Below are positions 24,263 through 38,235 of a DNA stretch of 64,000 bases, piece after piece. The DNA comes from Fistularia commersonii (Eukaryota > Chordata > Actinopteri > Syngnathiformes > Fistulariidae), in NCBI GenBank assembly GCA_037954325.1, contig JBBMNZ010000015.1, positions 4,320,001 through 4,384,000 of the forward strand, written 5' to 3'. A program made the translations under genes and the position numbers. The notes beneath the pieces were generated by a model. That model was not told the DNA's origin, did no database searches, and saw only the letters and a program-made list of their open reading frames with translations. Position 1 is the first letter of the stretch. The number at the start of each line of letters is the position of its first letter.

Positions 24263-24629
24263 GTCCGTTCAGGAAAAAATTGGGTATGGTCCCTAATACA
24301 TTCATTCAGTATTCTCAGTAAAGGAGTAAAAATACCCCATATGTACTACATGAGTAAATTACATTATTAAAGGGTACAATGATCTGCAGATATAAAACTA
24401 TGATTGCTCTGTGCATTTGAAGCATCTGTTTTTAATCTTGTTGTAACTGTTATTTTCTAGTTTATAATTTGAAGTGGGTATTTCAGTTTATATTAGTTTA
24501 GTTTATATTAATAACTACCCTTTCGCAATCAGTCAGTAGTATATTTTCATTAGTAGCTCTCTTGAAAGCTAATCAATATGATGGAACAAAGACGCATTTT
24601 TCTCCACTTCTTCTGTTTTCCTCAATTAT
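24263..24629. other. AT-rich intergenic DNA
   Basis: Nothing recognised. Confidence 0.5.
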
Positions 24630-25322
24630 AACAGCCAATTACTTCAGTCACAAGCCTTCCATTCACAGTCAGTGAGTTGACCTGGTCAGAATCAACCTTT
24701 TGTGCAGCCGCAACCACAGCCTCCCAAACACTGTTCAGCGAAGTGTCCTGTTTACCTTCATTGTAAATTTCCTGCTTATGAAGGGCCCAAAAGTTCTCAA
24801 TAGGGTGAAGGAGGGGGCCATGTCATTACTTTTTCATTTTTAAGGCCTTTACTGGCCAGCCACGCAGTGGAGTATTTCGATGCATGTGATGAAATGTTGT
24901 CTTGCATAAAAATTAATTTGCGTGATTTCTTCTCGACACATTTCTTGCGACTCTGTTGACTATTTGCAACAAAATGTTTGATATTTCAGCGATCACACCC
25001 CAATATCTTAGATATTTTAAGAGTGCTCTATCCCTCTGTAAGATGTTTTACAATTTTTGACTTTTCAGAGTCAGTTAAATCTCTGTTTTGACCCATTTTT
25101 CATGAGAAGAAGAGTCTGCTTAATAATTACACACACCTTGATATAGGGCGTTGATCTCCTTTGGCTACACCGTCCCTTGTTGCACAAATACACATCACCT
25201 GATATTCATTAAATCCAATGAGCATTCAAGTTTACACGGCTTGGAGTTGGCAATTATGGATAAAATGATGATATGGTCAAAATAATCACTTGCCTAATAA
25301 TTGTGCACACAATGTATTAACT
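24630..25322 (-). mobile_element. Tc1/mariner DNA transposon relic
   Basis: On the minus strand a transposase begins with ATG (complement of 25094-25096), MGQNRDLTDSEKSKIV, followed by a helix-turn-helix region. The middle is deleted. At about 24915-24850 a catalytic-domain segment with MQDN-type and SKYSTAWLASKGL-type words appears, followed by decayed C-terminal sequence to about 24640. The right end (25270-25315) has the inverted-repeat-like GCACAATTATTAGGCAAGTG. Inactive. Confidence 0.75.
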
Positions 25323-28300
25323 CTATGGTCAGTAGATTGTTTAACTCCCACTTCACGAATGCTGACTAGCTACGACGGGGTTTGGTAGAACACTACTTGT
25401 GGGTACGTGTGCATGTGTCATTCTGGACCTGCTCTTATACGCTCGATTGTGTCTGTGTGTGCATTGGAGTCTATCCCATTTGTATGCATCTTAATCTGGT
25501 GATTATACTTGATAGGTAAGGCAACATCTCCACCCCCCAAAAGTGTGTGTATGTCAGAAACCTGTCCTTGTGTTGTGATACAATCTTCTTTTGCACCTTT
25601 TGTTGCCTGAGCAGTAAATTATCATCACATATCGTCAACTCTCCCTCTGCTGCTCTGCTCTTTCTTGCTTTTGCTCACAAATAAGTTGACCTTTCGGATA
25701 TCTAGGCTACTGATCAGACTTTGCGTTTATGCAATATTTTCTGTGTAACGAGATTAAAAGCAAAGGGCACTTATATGAACGCCTTTGCAAAGAAATGCAA
25801 TATATATATATATATATATATCTTTTGAGTTTCAAATAAATTTAAACAATAAAGTGAAAAATCCAGAAAATTTCTGCACCCGAATTGTACATTTGGTATC
25901 ATGGAAACAGGGGATCAGATCTACTGAATCCTTGTTCCAAACATCACAGTTTACAATCCTTTCACACATTCTCCTACCCTACACTGTACACATTGGGCCA
26001 AAACATGGTGCCTGAAATTGAAATCTGAAGAGGTCGCACTGCTGTGGTCCAGCTAATCTGAAAGCTGCTGTATTTAAAAGAGGCCACGGAGATAAGAAAG
26101 ATCATTGCAACTCATTGCAACTCACATCAAGCATTTCAAGTCTCTCAAATAAAATGTTTCCCTCCTTTTTTCACTTTCTTTCAATATTCAGTATATCATG
26201 ACTAAATTCCTTTCCCTTCAAGTAATACCACAATTTTGACAAAAGGCACGCTTGATCCCCATGGTCTGCTTGAACCATGTGGACCTTCAACAGGTTGGAG
26301 TATGTGTTATCACATGCAATTCCATAATTATATGTATATTTGTTGTAACATGAAAGTAATACTATTAGAATGGTAGTAAAACAGGACAGAAATGAAATGC
26401 TGATATGCAGAAACTGTTTTTCACTACCATGACTGCAAAAATCTTCATGGCACCACAAAGCCAGTAAGACCAAACACCAGACCCCTGATAATCAAGAATA
26501 ATATCTAATGATCCCACCATGGGCCATAGCCCAATTTCAAAGGACAAGGACAAGTAACAAACCTAACATGAAGATGTTTGAGGCTTGAAACATCATCTAA
26601 GTCATATTGCCCGTCTGGATAGGTGATCCATCTTCTTTCAAAATTTTTGCCAGGATATCGCAAATATCAGTTAGCAAAGACACACTAACCTATTTAACAT
26701 GGGTGAACGGTATTATCTTCTTTGCCAGCAAGGCCGGATGTGTTACAAGTGCTATGATTTATACACATATACGAAAATACTAATTTTATCACCATATTTT
26801 TTGTGATGATCATGTACTAAAGAAAAAAGAAAAAAAAATCTTCTTTTGTTGCATATTTAGAAAAAAAAAGTCATTAATTTGTATCATTTTATTTACTAAT
26901 TGGTTCAATGAAGTTATTATTTTCCTTTATTTAGTCATAGGCATATGCAGTTAATTGCCTTTAGTATCATGCAAGGTCATTTAAAGGGCATGCAACTGGC
27001 CCATGACTTTCCTGGGCTGTAAATCAGTGATATCAAAACATCATCTGCAACATTTGCATAGGTTGAAATGGAAAACCTCTGTCAAAACTCTTAGATGGCT
27101 ATTTGTCTTAGCTGGAATCTGGATAGATGTGGGGTTTTTGATGACCCCCAGTTTGCACCCTTTCTCATGGCCAAGCTGAAGTGGTCTTCCTCCAATTCAT
27201 CCACAGAATAGTTCTGGTTACACAAATGCAAAACTACAAAATAGAGAAATAGAGCTTAATTTGAATATTTTTTTCACCGCTGTTGAGCAAATGGAGTTCC
27301 ATTGTGTGGAAAGAAAAGAATAAATAGATGCATTTAATTTCACAAGGGATGACCATCATTTTGCAACAATTATTTCAGCCAATGTACTAAACTGCATGAA
27401 TTTTGGCATAATCACAATAGAAGCTTCAACAGTATCTTTGTCCATTAAATGGGAAAAATGTCCACCGTAACTGAAGAGAAGGAATTCACTTGTGTAATCT
27501 GCTAATTTCAGGCCCTCTCATTGGCCTAGGGGCGAGTAGTATTAGCCTAAATTGTTTTTGCCTTGGGCACAAAGGGTTTCCAACTGTTTATAAGATTAAC
27601 CAATGCTTTTACAATTTGATGGAATCTGTTTTTTTATCCGGTGCAAACCGGTTTGATCAGCCCTCCAAATCTCTGATGCAGGGTTGTTGGGCGATGTGTG
27701 TAAAGGAGGGGTGGGAGTAGTGGCATTGTTGAGGAACGTCATTGCCCCAGAGGATTCAAGCTACTATGTCTGACATGCAGAGGAGAGGATTCATTTGCAT
27801 TCATACTGGTAAAATCCATGCCTGTCCCAAGGTGAGCTGCATGCAAAAGAGATGGACCAACAGAGGGAGAGAAGTTTTAATATTAATGCATGTCTTGAGA
27901 AGGCAAGAGCGCATGTTCGGCTGCAAGTATCCGCACGGTGCTCAACTGCCCTCTACACCATCGTCGGCAACAACAGGGTTTCTCTTTTCCCTCCCCTCCC
28001 TCAAACCTAGTTTGGGAAGCCTCACATCCTCTGCAGCAGATCTGATAACAGCCATACTGGATAAAATCTAGCTGCACTTGTTTTAAGAAGTCCTTCCCCA
28101 GGGTACGGCTGCCAGTGCTGATCTCAGCATTAAAATGTAATTTTGATAGTCATTATTTAGATAAAGATCATGTTCTTCTGGCCGGAGATTATGCTCATAG
28201 CATCCGAGTTTAGAACAACTGTCCTTTCGAGGAGTATTTCAAGAAAAAAAAGAAAGAAAAAAAATGGATGAAAAGACCCATTTGTATTGCTTCCTACAAG

Positions 28301-29440
28301 ACACAAGTATAGGCATATGAGGGAAACCCTTAATCATGTATCTCCATCTTTGCTGTTTCACATTCTTTCTGTTTTTTTTTCTTCTTCTTCCTTTTAACAA
28401 TTATGAGTTGGTTTCCAGCCACAACCCTTTTTCCACTCACACGTCCTTATACTGAAGTTACTGGATTTTGTATAATCCCGAAAATGGCATCTTTTATTAG
28501 ACAATTTAACTGGAATTCAAACAATTCTCAATTGTGGGTTCCTGAAAACAAAATACGCAAAAAGAGGCTACAATGTAGTCATCTGGTTGCATATGCATTT
28601 CAAAACAAACCAAAACAATAAAATAAAATACATTATTTACCACTGTGGACTTACTGACCAGTCTTTTAATTGCCTGACTGTTCATATCCCTCTCTGTTTT
28701 AAATGTTTTAAATTGTCATGCTATTTTTACAAATAAAGTAATACATGATACATTACCACACATTTAAAATGAAAAACCTTTGATTGAGGTAATATAGCGG
28801 TTTTCTCTCTTTCTGCCAACATTCCTCAACCATGACACTTTTTGGAATCCCAAAGGAAAGTTTAATTTATTTAATTGTTTTTTTCTTAACAGATGCTAGC
28901 TTTCAGTCAAGCCTTTAAAAGTCACATTGAGGATTTTCTGAAGCTCATTGGTCACACCTCAGTTATTGATTCATTCTACTAGCAACAGGAAGATTAGGGA
29001 ACCAAACAATTTTGCATGATTTCATGTAAAAAAGTATCCTAGTGTAGAAATGAGGCAGGAAGAGGATTTGGTGCGAACTGACATGTAAGACTGTATGCAA
29101 ATTAATAGGCATGCTCATATATGCACCTAACGTCAACATGGAAGTGTCATGGTTCTTTTTCAATGTTGTGTTGTTTTTTCAGCATTTCCGCTTTACAGCT
29201 TAGACATTCAAACTTTTTGAAACCTTATTGTTTAAGGGTTCTCAAGAAAAACCTGGCTGCTGAATCTCCTCAAAATTGATTATTGGCTGCTTTACATCAA
29301 ATGCGCATGGCACTCCCGTACAGGGATTTAAAAGTCTTGTTCCTAAAGAATTACATTAATGTTACATGAGTGCAAACTGCATGAAATTTGCTTGCACCAT
29401 TTGCTACTCAACCCTATTAACTCCACTGGTAATTGACAGC
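25323..29440. other. AT-rich gene-free DNA
   Basis: About 4 kb with no gene or mobile element that I recognise. It contains a (TA)n run at 25800-25821 and a tandem ATTGCAACTC pair near 26107. Open frames are short and lack known domains. Confidence 0.55.
25800..25821. repeat. (TA)n microsatellite
   Basis: About 11 TA units. Confidence 0.9.
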
Positions 29441-29600
29441 CTTATTCCCCATGAATCCACATCTCATCAAATCACTCTTAATACATGTTAACACACCATA
29501 GAGGGAGTAATAGTCAGCGGCCGCATTATCCATCGCTCATGAATAATGTAAATACATGTAACAGCGCTTGGTTGCCATACTAAAAGGTCTTCTTTACTGC
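29441..29600. promoter_or_regulatory. Candidate conserved non-coding element
   Basis: Unique sequence containing GCGGCCGCATTATCC, CATGAATAATGTAAATACATG and a TTGGTTGCCATAC word: octamer- and RFX-like cores in an otherwise AT-rich desert. Inferred from composition only. Confidence 0.3.
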
Positions 29601-30779
29601 ATGCTGCTACATTAGCTCTGATTAATCTGAGATGCTTCTCAACTGATTCTCTGCGTAAATTCCTCAATTCTATCCAGAAATGAAAGATATGAGGTCATCC
29701 GAATACCAGGGATACCTGACAGTACACAGATATGGTTTTAAAATTGCTCTGGGAAAATATTGCTTGTGGAGGAATTGAATTAATTCACAGCAATTATTCC
29801 CAGAGGCATTTCCTGTCAGTGCCCACATAATACCTAATGGACCTATGCTTTCACGAAGCTCAAATACGTAATCTGATCACAAAAGATTGTATTAACCAAT
29901 CCAGTTCTAATGTGGGGAGAAAACTGTGACTCCTGAATAAGTCAATTCACATGCTTCAATGCAATCTCCTGTTTATCCAAGTAAACTCATTTCTCTTCTG
30001 TTGTTTGAGGCAAATAGCTGACCTGTTTTGCTAAAAAAAATCAGTTGTTCAAAAAAGTGAGATCCTGCAACTACAGATGACAACATTTCATACCATGTAT
30101 CATACCATACATCATGTTAGCAGATTTTTTCAAGCTGTTTTAACATGCTGACAAATAATAAAAGTCACATTGAGAAGTGTGATCTTTGTAAAATCTGTAA
30201 ATTCTCATGATTCTCAGAAAAAGAATGAAGATGGCATACTCGATATAAATATTATAAATATTTATGCAATATTACCACTTTTTATTAAGCGGGATACAAA
30301 ATACCAAAACTTTTAATTATGCTCTCATGAAATCTAAAACGCATCACTCCCACTCTTACTAGTTTATTATACCAATTGGCAAATGTTGTAAACCCTTGAA
30401 ATTTGTTTGGACAGATGTTTTATCATTTTCCTAAAAAACACAAAACTCAGTGGGATTACCTCTCAGTTTAGCCCCTTCATCGTATTAAAACTTGTGCCTA
30501 ATGATGTCCCTGTAAATGAAACCCTAGAGGATATGTTCAGCAATAATAATTTGGAAATTTTGGAACACATGTTTCCTGCTGCTTTGTTGAGGATTCAATT
30601 TTGGGGAGTCTGACAAAACACAAATCCAACATCACTTAGCTGTATAAAGCAAGGTATGTCTGTTGTCAGCGCAAGGAACTTATATAGGGTTATTTAAAAT
30701 CCTGCTGTGTCTGACACAAACACCAGAGGGTGCCTCGTGTGTAATTGCACTATAAGATAAGCATTCTTTGACGTTGTGA
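29601..30779. other. AT-rich gene-free DNA
   Basis: Nothing recognised. Confidence 0.55.
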
Positions 30780-31060
30780 GATAGGAACTTGTTGACACGA
30801 CACATTAAAGAAACACTGTCTGTGTGCGCGTGTGTTTGGAAGCATGTGTGCGTCAAGAGGGAGCTCTAATTGGCCATTTCCAAGTCCTCAGGTTCACTCT
30901 AATTAAGGCCTTGAGAGCCGGGGTCTGGGCATCTGGACACCAGCGTTTTGCTACAACTGCCACCACAGCACGGGGGAAGACAATGATAACCAATTATCCC
31001 TTTTTATTCAGCCAAAGGAGGCCTTAGCAGGTCATCATTAAGGCATATGGAGGGGGTATG
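30780..31060. promoter_or_regulatory. Candidate conserved non-coding element
   Basis: GC-balanced unique block with CTCTAATTGGCC, TCTAATTAAGGCC, TAACCAATTATCCC and CATCATTAAGG, giving repeated homeodomain-type cores and CCAAT-like words. No coding frame of note. Confidence 0.35.
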
Positions 31061-33738
31061 AGGGAGGAGGTGTGTACAGGGGAATGCCAGACAGTGGGGG
31101 GCAAAAGCAGGTGGTAAAGCAATGTGTATGTGCGTGGGTGTGTCTGTGTGTGTTAATCCTGTACATGGTGGCCAAAGAGTTGCCCCATGATGATTTTTCT
31201 ATGTGTGTATTCATATTTGGTTTGAGATAGTCCTAAAGAAACAGCAGCTAAAAAAGGCATTACATTTAATTAAATTGATTTCTGAAAGAAGCAGTGGTTA
31301 CAGAACGAGTAGTTGTTATTATATTCAAAATATGAATGCTACAGTTGCTATCTTGTTAGTCATTATAGAAAGTTAAATAATTAACTGTTGTGATCATCGG
31401 GTTAAGGAAATTATTTAGATATGGCGCCCAGGCCTCAGTTTCAGATACAGTGGGTTGGTCTGGCTACAAGTGACTCCGCCTACCTTCCACAGTGAAAAGA
31501 AAATCACACTATGGACACATCCTACCAGAAACCAGCGCAGACCTTATTGCTGTTATGAAAATATAAAAATGAGTTAGTGGATAAATAGAAAGTGATTTGC
31601 CAATTAAGTGCCAAATTTGTCTTATTCTGAAAAAAGCAGCAACCAAATAATGAACAGTAAACTTTATTTAGTCCCAGGTGTATACATTTGATCTTTCCTG
31701 CAAAAAGGTCATCTTTTTAATAAAAAATAAATGAATATTTGCTCTAAATATTGGTTATGATCTCTTTAATTTCCAATAATTGTCACCAAAAATGGGTTTG
31801 AAAAATTAGTTTCTATTGTTGCCTGATGTCAAACACAACTGCTTCAACTGCAACTGCACAAATGCTTATTGAACACAGTTCAATATCACTGTAACAAAAT
31901 TAGATCATCTCGAATTTAGTGGTTACGGTGTACTTGATGCACCTCTGCTGACAACCCTGACTGCTCTGAACACTGTTTTAAATGAACAGAACACCAAAGC
32001 ACTGTTGTGCCTTTTCACTCATAAAATACACATGAGGAGGGAGCTAGATAGAATTAATCAAACTAATGTAAGAGTTTGGGGAGACAAGTTGAAGGAAAAA
32101 GCTGATATAAGTTGGCATTTCAGTGAACAAGAGTCCCTCTGTCCTGGGTAATAATCTCACAAATGCCCAAAATGATAAACATGACAGCAAAATTCATTAA
32201 AGATGGTCAGAGCTACAGTTCATATCCATAGTTATGTGTGCATGTGTCTTTATATTGTTTTGTAATGAGAACTCTCCACACATTCTCATTCATTTTTTTA
32301 GTACATTATGTATTAAAACCAATACATTCACACACAAATGAGTTCATTTACGCATAAAGTTAATGTGATGATGATTGTAAGGTGGCTATTAAATTCAAAA
32401 TAGCAATGGATTCTATTGGCATTGATGAATAGAATATAATATTTAATTGTGGAACCTAGGGCTATAATTTCCCATATATCACCCTTGGAAGGAAACAAGG
32501 TCAGTGCTAAATAATGAATGGTTTAAATGGTAACAATGGTAAAAAAAATGAATAGGTAAATTAATGGATACAAAAATCTAAATACAGACAAATAAAAAAA
32601 TAACCAAACAAACAAAAATAATAAATAAATACACATACACATATACATACATAACTAACTATAGAAACATTGTGGGTTAGTGCTCCTGATGAAGGCTGGT
32701 TTGAGCAGATAATTTGTACAGATTACCCTACTGTATGAAAGGTTTTCAAAAGTATAAATAATATTAACCACTGTATTAGATCCTGTCTGACTTCAAATGG
32801 ATAATATCAGAACTTGCATAGCAGAAGGAGCAGAAACGTGCATTGCCAATAAGAAAGGGTCGACTGTAACGAGTGAATAACTGCATGTTGTCTGCATTTA
32901 ATTGGTGACTAGAGGGAGATGTAAGCAAAAAACATGGCTGGCAGACAGCACAAACAGCATTAGGGCCTCTATCTCCTGGGCAGTACTGTCTATAGACAAG
33001 AGGGGCATACATAGAGGGCATGTTTTACAAATAAAAGCTTCTACACTATTTCCAAAACTCCAAATAAATGTATTTGCTGCTGACTGTGACCAGCTAGTGT
33101 AAACTTACATCTTGACTTAATCAGCTCCTTTCAACATAATAGTTAGACATGATTATACATTTTATCTGTCCAAGACCGCATGTTTTTAAAACCAATCCTA
33201 GTTTCTGGCTAATAGTTGAGCCTGTTTACCCCCTGGTCTGGCTTTACTTAATTATGTATTAATCCTGCTCTAGAAAATGGATGGTCCGAGTTTGCAATTG
33301 TACGTTACCAAGAGTCCTTTCCAAAATAACTCTTTACCTAAATCAGACCCTTGGATGAGAAATTAAATTTCTTAAAATGCAACAAAAAAAGAGCAAGTCC
33401 AGTTGCAACAATAAGATTTTCCAACAAGCTCATTGACCTGGATGACTTAGAACCCTCACATAATTCCTCACCTACTTTGTCACAACAGTGATCAAGTCAA
33501 AAAGAGCTCTGGTATACAGGAGAAAACTGACATGACACATTTGAAAAGAGAAATGCATATAGCAACAGGCTATTTTCTGTTGCTCAAATACACCTCTGGT
33601 GACTGTGGTTTTCAAATAAATAACCATATCAAATAGACCCATCACAATTTCTCCATCAGTTCTGTGATCATTACGATAAAGCATCCTGCTTTTTCAAAGT
33701 TTTACCCTGGTCTTTGGCTAGAGTTAAAAAGTGAGCCT

Positions 33739-33783
33739 GTATGTGTGTGCGTGTGTGTGCGTGTGTGTGTGTGTGTGCATGTG
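33739..33783. repeat. Interrupted (GT)n microsatellite
   Basis: GT units with GC interruptions. Confidence 0.9.
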
Positions 33784-34109
33784 TTGTCGGTTTGGGATTT
33801 GAATGAATATCATGATAGAGCCCCTCTAATCTTCCATTCCAATCTGATTCACAGTAGGATATATCTCTTATTTCTATACTTAGGTGACCTACGCCGTTTC
33901 TTTTGTGGATCTTTGGTTCCGCAGGATCAGTGGGAAATTGGAGAGAGATGTAATGCTGGGTGCCACCTAAAATTGGATTGCATGGTTTCTTAAATGAAAG
34001 CAAATAATTTCATGGCTAATGGGCTTAATTTCAGGAAATAATTCCAGATTTCCACAGTTGGCTATTTTGCATGTGATTTCTGCAGAGGGCTTGCCACTTT
34101 GGGGGATTT

Positions 34110-34178
34110 TTGTGCATTTGTATGCATGTGTGTGTATATGAGTGTGTGTGTGTATGTGTGTGTTTATGTGTGTGTGCT
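34110..34178. repeat. Interrupted (GT)n tract
   Basis: Imperfect GT repeat with TATG and TTTATG interruptions. Confidence 0.85.
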
Positions 34179-35259
34179 TAGAGATAATTTTATATGCATC
34201 CAAAGTTGATCAAATACCATGTGACACTGCTTTGACTATTTGCTTTGAGCCTGCAATAGTTGTTGTAGGTGTTGATGGGACTATTGCAGCTTTTCTTTGC
34301 CAGCTTCCATTAAACAGGGACAGAAGAGACGAACAAAGTTATTACCAAAATTTGATTAAAGTAAAAATAATAAAAAAAACTGACATAAACAAGACGTAAA
34401 AATGTGATTGCCAACAAAGAAACTATTAAGCCTCACAAAAAGTCTTCAATGGTTAAATAAATAAAGAAGTAGCTGTAATTAAATAATACATGAAGGAATC
34501 AGTCCATAAAGCTTTGATTGATGTCCAGGAAAGGGGGTCTTTCTAATGGGGGCTGGCTGACAGTGATTGCGAAGGCCCATTTACCAGCTGATGTTTTGTT
34601 ATGATTGGACATGTCAGTCTTCCTCCTCTGATTAAAAGGAATGGGGGAGGTGGTGTCTTTTTTAAAATTCTCTTTCCAATCTGCAGGCATAAAGCGATGG
34701 GTGCATATTATTTTGTCAATCTGCTGGAATGGGTGGCATTCAAGGGTTTGAAAAGATGCAAACTGCCCTCTGTGTTACCTTGAAGCGGGCACTTTCTCCA
34801 AGGAGCTTCATAAGGCAGTAGATATTTGCAATATTTGAGGCCAAAGGTTATAAATACATTGATTTGTTGTGAGACTGCAGAGCTCTCTGCAAATAGGCTG
34901 AAATATTGATCAAAGAGAATATATCATAAGTGACATAATTGAAAATCCAGTGTGTGGAATTGAGGAGGACATGTTGACTAACATTCAGGATTATATCTTG
35001 TATGAAACTATCCATCTTTTAAGTTGCGTATTATCCTCCAGACTAAAACTTATTGCTGCTTAAAAGGAATACTTTGTTTCAGTTTCTTCCCCTTAGCAGT
35101 AAAATAAAAGTTGTCTCATATCATATTTTAAATCAACTCATCCCCATTCCCCCCGCCGCCCACACACACACACACACACATGCATAAGTTTGTATGAACA
35201 TGATTCAAAACACAATTACATCAAATCTCATGGGGCAAATCTTTCTTTTTCCAAATATT

Positions 35260-35680
35260 GCTAATGGAAATTTACTTCTGATGAGGTAAATAAACCAATG
35301 CTATTGAATCACAATGACAGCTAGCGGCTTTTTTGTGTTTATAAATGCCTCAAGGAATGCCCACGAGAGGGACTGGCTTTCCTACTCATGTCAGACTCAC
35401 TTTCCTCAGACACTATTTGTGATTGGGCCATTATTGACAAAAAGAGAGAGGACTCTGGCATTTACAGAGTGAAATAAATATGAACTCGGTAGATGTTTAT
35501 GGTTACGCAGTTCAACGGTCCCTTTGATCGAACTCAGGTGACGGCCAATTGATTAAAATCTGCCCTGCTCCTACAGTGAGCTCAAAAGACATCAAAAGCT
35601 GAAAAGCGAAAGAGGTGACTTTGACTCTGAGAGGGGTTTAACCCGAACACTTTCTCACTCGGGCTGCAATGATGTCCACA
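35260..35680. promoter_or_regulatory. Candidate conserved non-coding element
   Basis: A long GC-balanced unique stretch with ATTGAATCACAATGACAG, TTGTGATTGGGCCATTATTGACA and GGCCAATTGATTAAAATC words (TALE/HOX, SOX and CCAAT-like). No coding frame. Confidence 0.35.
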
Positions 35681-36685
35681 CAACAGCCCTGAGTATTTTC
35701 CGAGTACTTAGATAATTATGTAGTAACTAAACACTTGACGTGAAGTTTCACTTGGTTTCTGCTTTTAACTGAGCTATTAAATTCCAACACTTTTTATCAC
35801 CCAAGAAATATACTTGAAATAGAATATGTTGATACATATCAGCATCCAGGTTATGTAGACTGAGTCTGTCCTACAAACACATGCACAAGTGCTATAGGAA
35901 CAGTTCTACTTGGAAGTTGGAACGGTTCCAACTTAAAATTCTTCACCATATTCAGAACCTCAAGGTTTTCTGAGAACATTTTAGCAAACATAGAAAGTGT
36001 AATGCCATGCATACTATTCCAAGTTGCTGAATGGAGGCAAAAAATATGGAAACAAGGTCCTGAAATATTTGTGAAATATTTAAATAGGCAATGCCTATAC
36101 ATACCTTATACAATGAAAGAAGTGCAGACCCCAGGAGGATTTCAAGGAGAGCAAGACGGAAATAAAACATAACATGCAGATAAAACAGATGCATGTTCTA
36201 GTTTTTGCTGATGGAAATAATACATATACCTCCACCCAAAATATATAAACTCTGCTCAGCTAGTTCAATAACATTTATCTAATAACCCACATGATAGGCA
36301 TAGATAATAGTGGTCCAACTCAGCAAAGGTCAGCTGAGTTCCCCGAGGTGTCCTGATATTGGCGATTTGGTCCAGAAACTCTCCAGAGTGTATTACTTTT
36401 TCCCTCCAGTCTCTAAGGGGTTCCATCTCTTCTCCTGTATTTGGTCTGCCCCCCTGAATGACCTTTTCCTCTCTTTTATGCCAAAGTTAAGGTGTTAGTT
36501 AAAATATTTTATAAGTTAAGTGTTCAGTTTGACCAGAGTATAGGTGAGATGAACTGATTCATGCAGGTGCACAATGTTAACACAGCGCTCATATGGTATC
36601 CCAGTGATTTGATAATAACTAGAATATTATTACACTAATATGATAAAAATTTCAATGCAACACATCCATCTGCCCTTATCCATTT

Positions 36686-36758
<73 letters not shown>

Positions 36759-36849
36759 ACACACGATACACTGTATGTCAATGAAAGCTGAGGTCATGAG
36801 GAATGTCCAGTATAATTTCAAAAGGCCGGAGCACTAAACACTTCAGCGG
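35681..36849. other. AT-rich gene-free DNA with a palindrome and a microsatellite
   Basis: Holds a perfect palindrome at 35914-35934 (arms AAGTTGGAAC and GTTCCAACTT around one G) and the (CA)n tract at 36688-36756. No gene seen. Confidence 0.55.
36688..36756. repeat. (CA)n microsatellite
   Basis: About 34 perfect CA units. Confidence 0.96.
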
Positions 36850-37090
36850 TAGCAAAAGAAGAAAGAGTGCATTAATTCAGGCCACTCAGTGCTTGTTAGG
36901 CAGGGATGACTAATAAATAACCCAGACTTTGGTCACAGGGTTCGCCAATGTATTTCAGGCGCCTGTGGCATCTTAATGTGCTGTTTTAATAAGGGCCAGC
37001 AGCCGCTAAAGGGCTTACACTAGCACATTGCCTACTACATTTCCCTTCACGTTCCAGGGATTTACATATGGGGCCAGTAAGCCATTACCA
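36850..37090. promoter_or_regulatory. Candidate conserved non-coding element
   Basis: GC-balanced unique block including GTGCATTAATTCAGGCC, GACTAATAAATAACCC and GGGCCAGCAGCCGCTAAAGG. No coding frame. Inferred from composition. Confidence 0.33.
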
Positions 37091-37714
37091 GAGCCCCTTG
37101 TCCTGCCTTGGTATTCCCATTCTCATTCTCTGTATCAAGACCTTGATACGGCTTGTATTAGGCTGTCACACTGAGATTCAACTGCATTCTTATATTGAAG
37201 TTAAAAAGACAAATGGCTTGTGTAGGGTCACAGGCAATAAGGAAGGCTTTGATAGGTAATGTGGCTGGAACCCTTGTTTTGCAAGCTGATATCCAGTTAG
37301 AATGACAAAAAAAATTAGAAAATAAGAAAAATAAAAAAAATGCTGGTTTGAAGCGGTAGAACAAGCTGCGGAGAGGCTCGACCAGAAGTTGAATGTCTCA
37401 GAGATTGTCCAAAGATTATAGTAGGTTCACTGAGATACTGCTGGCAGGCTTAAGTCACTGCCTCGCCGCACCCGTAACCATGCCAACTGCACAAACTATT
37501 AAAACAGTTCTGCATCACAAAAAAGGGAGACCCCCTAAGAAAGAACTAAAATGGCAGTCAATCGGCCCAGAAGCCCAGGATAAGCTCCTCATCAGTTCAG
37601 GAGCATAAGGTCGCCTGAGGGAAGGATTTGGCACTGAGATTCACTGGCTCATTTTCATGCATATTGTTTATAAAACTTTTAAAGTTAGATAAGTCAATGG
37701 CTAATATGAATGCG
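37091..37714. other. Intergenic DNA, possible transposase shadow
   Basis: 37365-37610 has a 71-codon plus-strand open frame including KKGRPPKKELKW. It is vaguely transposon-like but too short to assign. Otherwise nothing recognised. Confidence 0.35.
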
Positions 37715-37914
<200 letters not shown>

Positions 37915-37954
37915 CACTGATTGCAATAGACGCACACATTCACACACACTTGCA

Positions 37955-38235
37955 TTAAACACTGGCTGAGAGTCGGTGTGTACCCTGGACCAGTTGCTAG
38001 TGGCTCACAGGGCCACATATAGATAAATACAAATATTCATTCACACAAAGAGGGTTTGAGGATCTCGAATTAACATACAGTATGATTTGGGACTGTGGAA
38101 GGGAGGCAGAGAATGCGAAGAAAACCCACACATACAAGGTAAGAACAAACTCCACACAGAAGGGTATCCTGTCAGAGTCAAACCAGGAACCTTCTCAGTG
38201 AGGCACAAATGCTAACTACTCTGCTATCATAGCCA
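37955..38235 (-). mobile_element. Diverged tRNA-headed teleost interspersed repeat
   Basis: Contains GTACCCTGGACCAGTTGC, ACAGGGCCACATATAGA, GGACTGTGG, AAACCCACACATACA, AACTCCACACAGAAGG and, at the right end, GAGGCACAAATGCTAACTAC. In this order they match a common fish repeat whose head (on the minus strand) is tRNA-like. Related pieces lie at 45745, 49355 and 54670. Confidence 0.7.

Larger units (their letters stand above)
31061..35259. other. AT-rich gene-free DNA with GT tracts
   Basis: No gene or mobile element recognised over about 4.2 kb. Simple GT-rich tracts lie at 33739-33783 and 34110-34178 and a short (CA)n at 35160-35180. Confidence 0.55.

Noticed and set aside
23463..24305. 280-codon minus-strand open frame as a gene
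   Set aside because: It runs through the 5' and endonuclease region of a Rex3-like LINE and includes the deletion junction.
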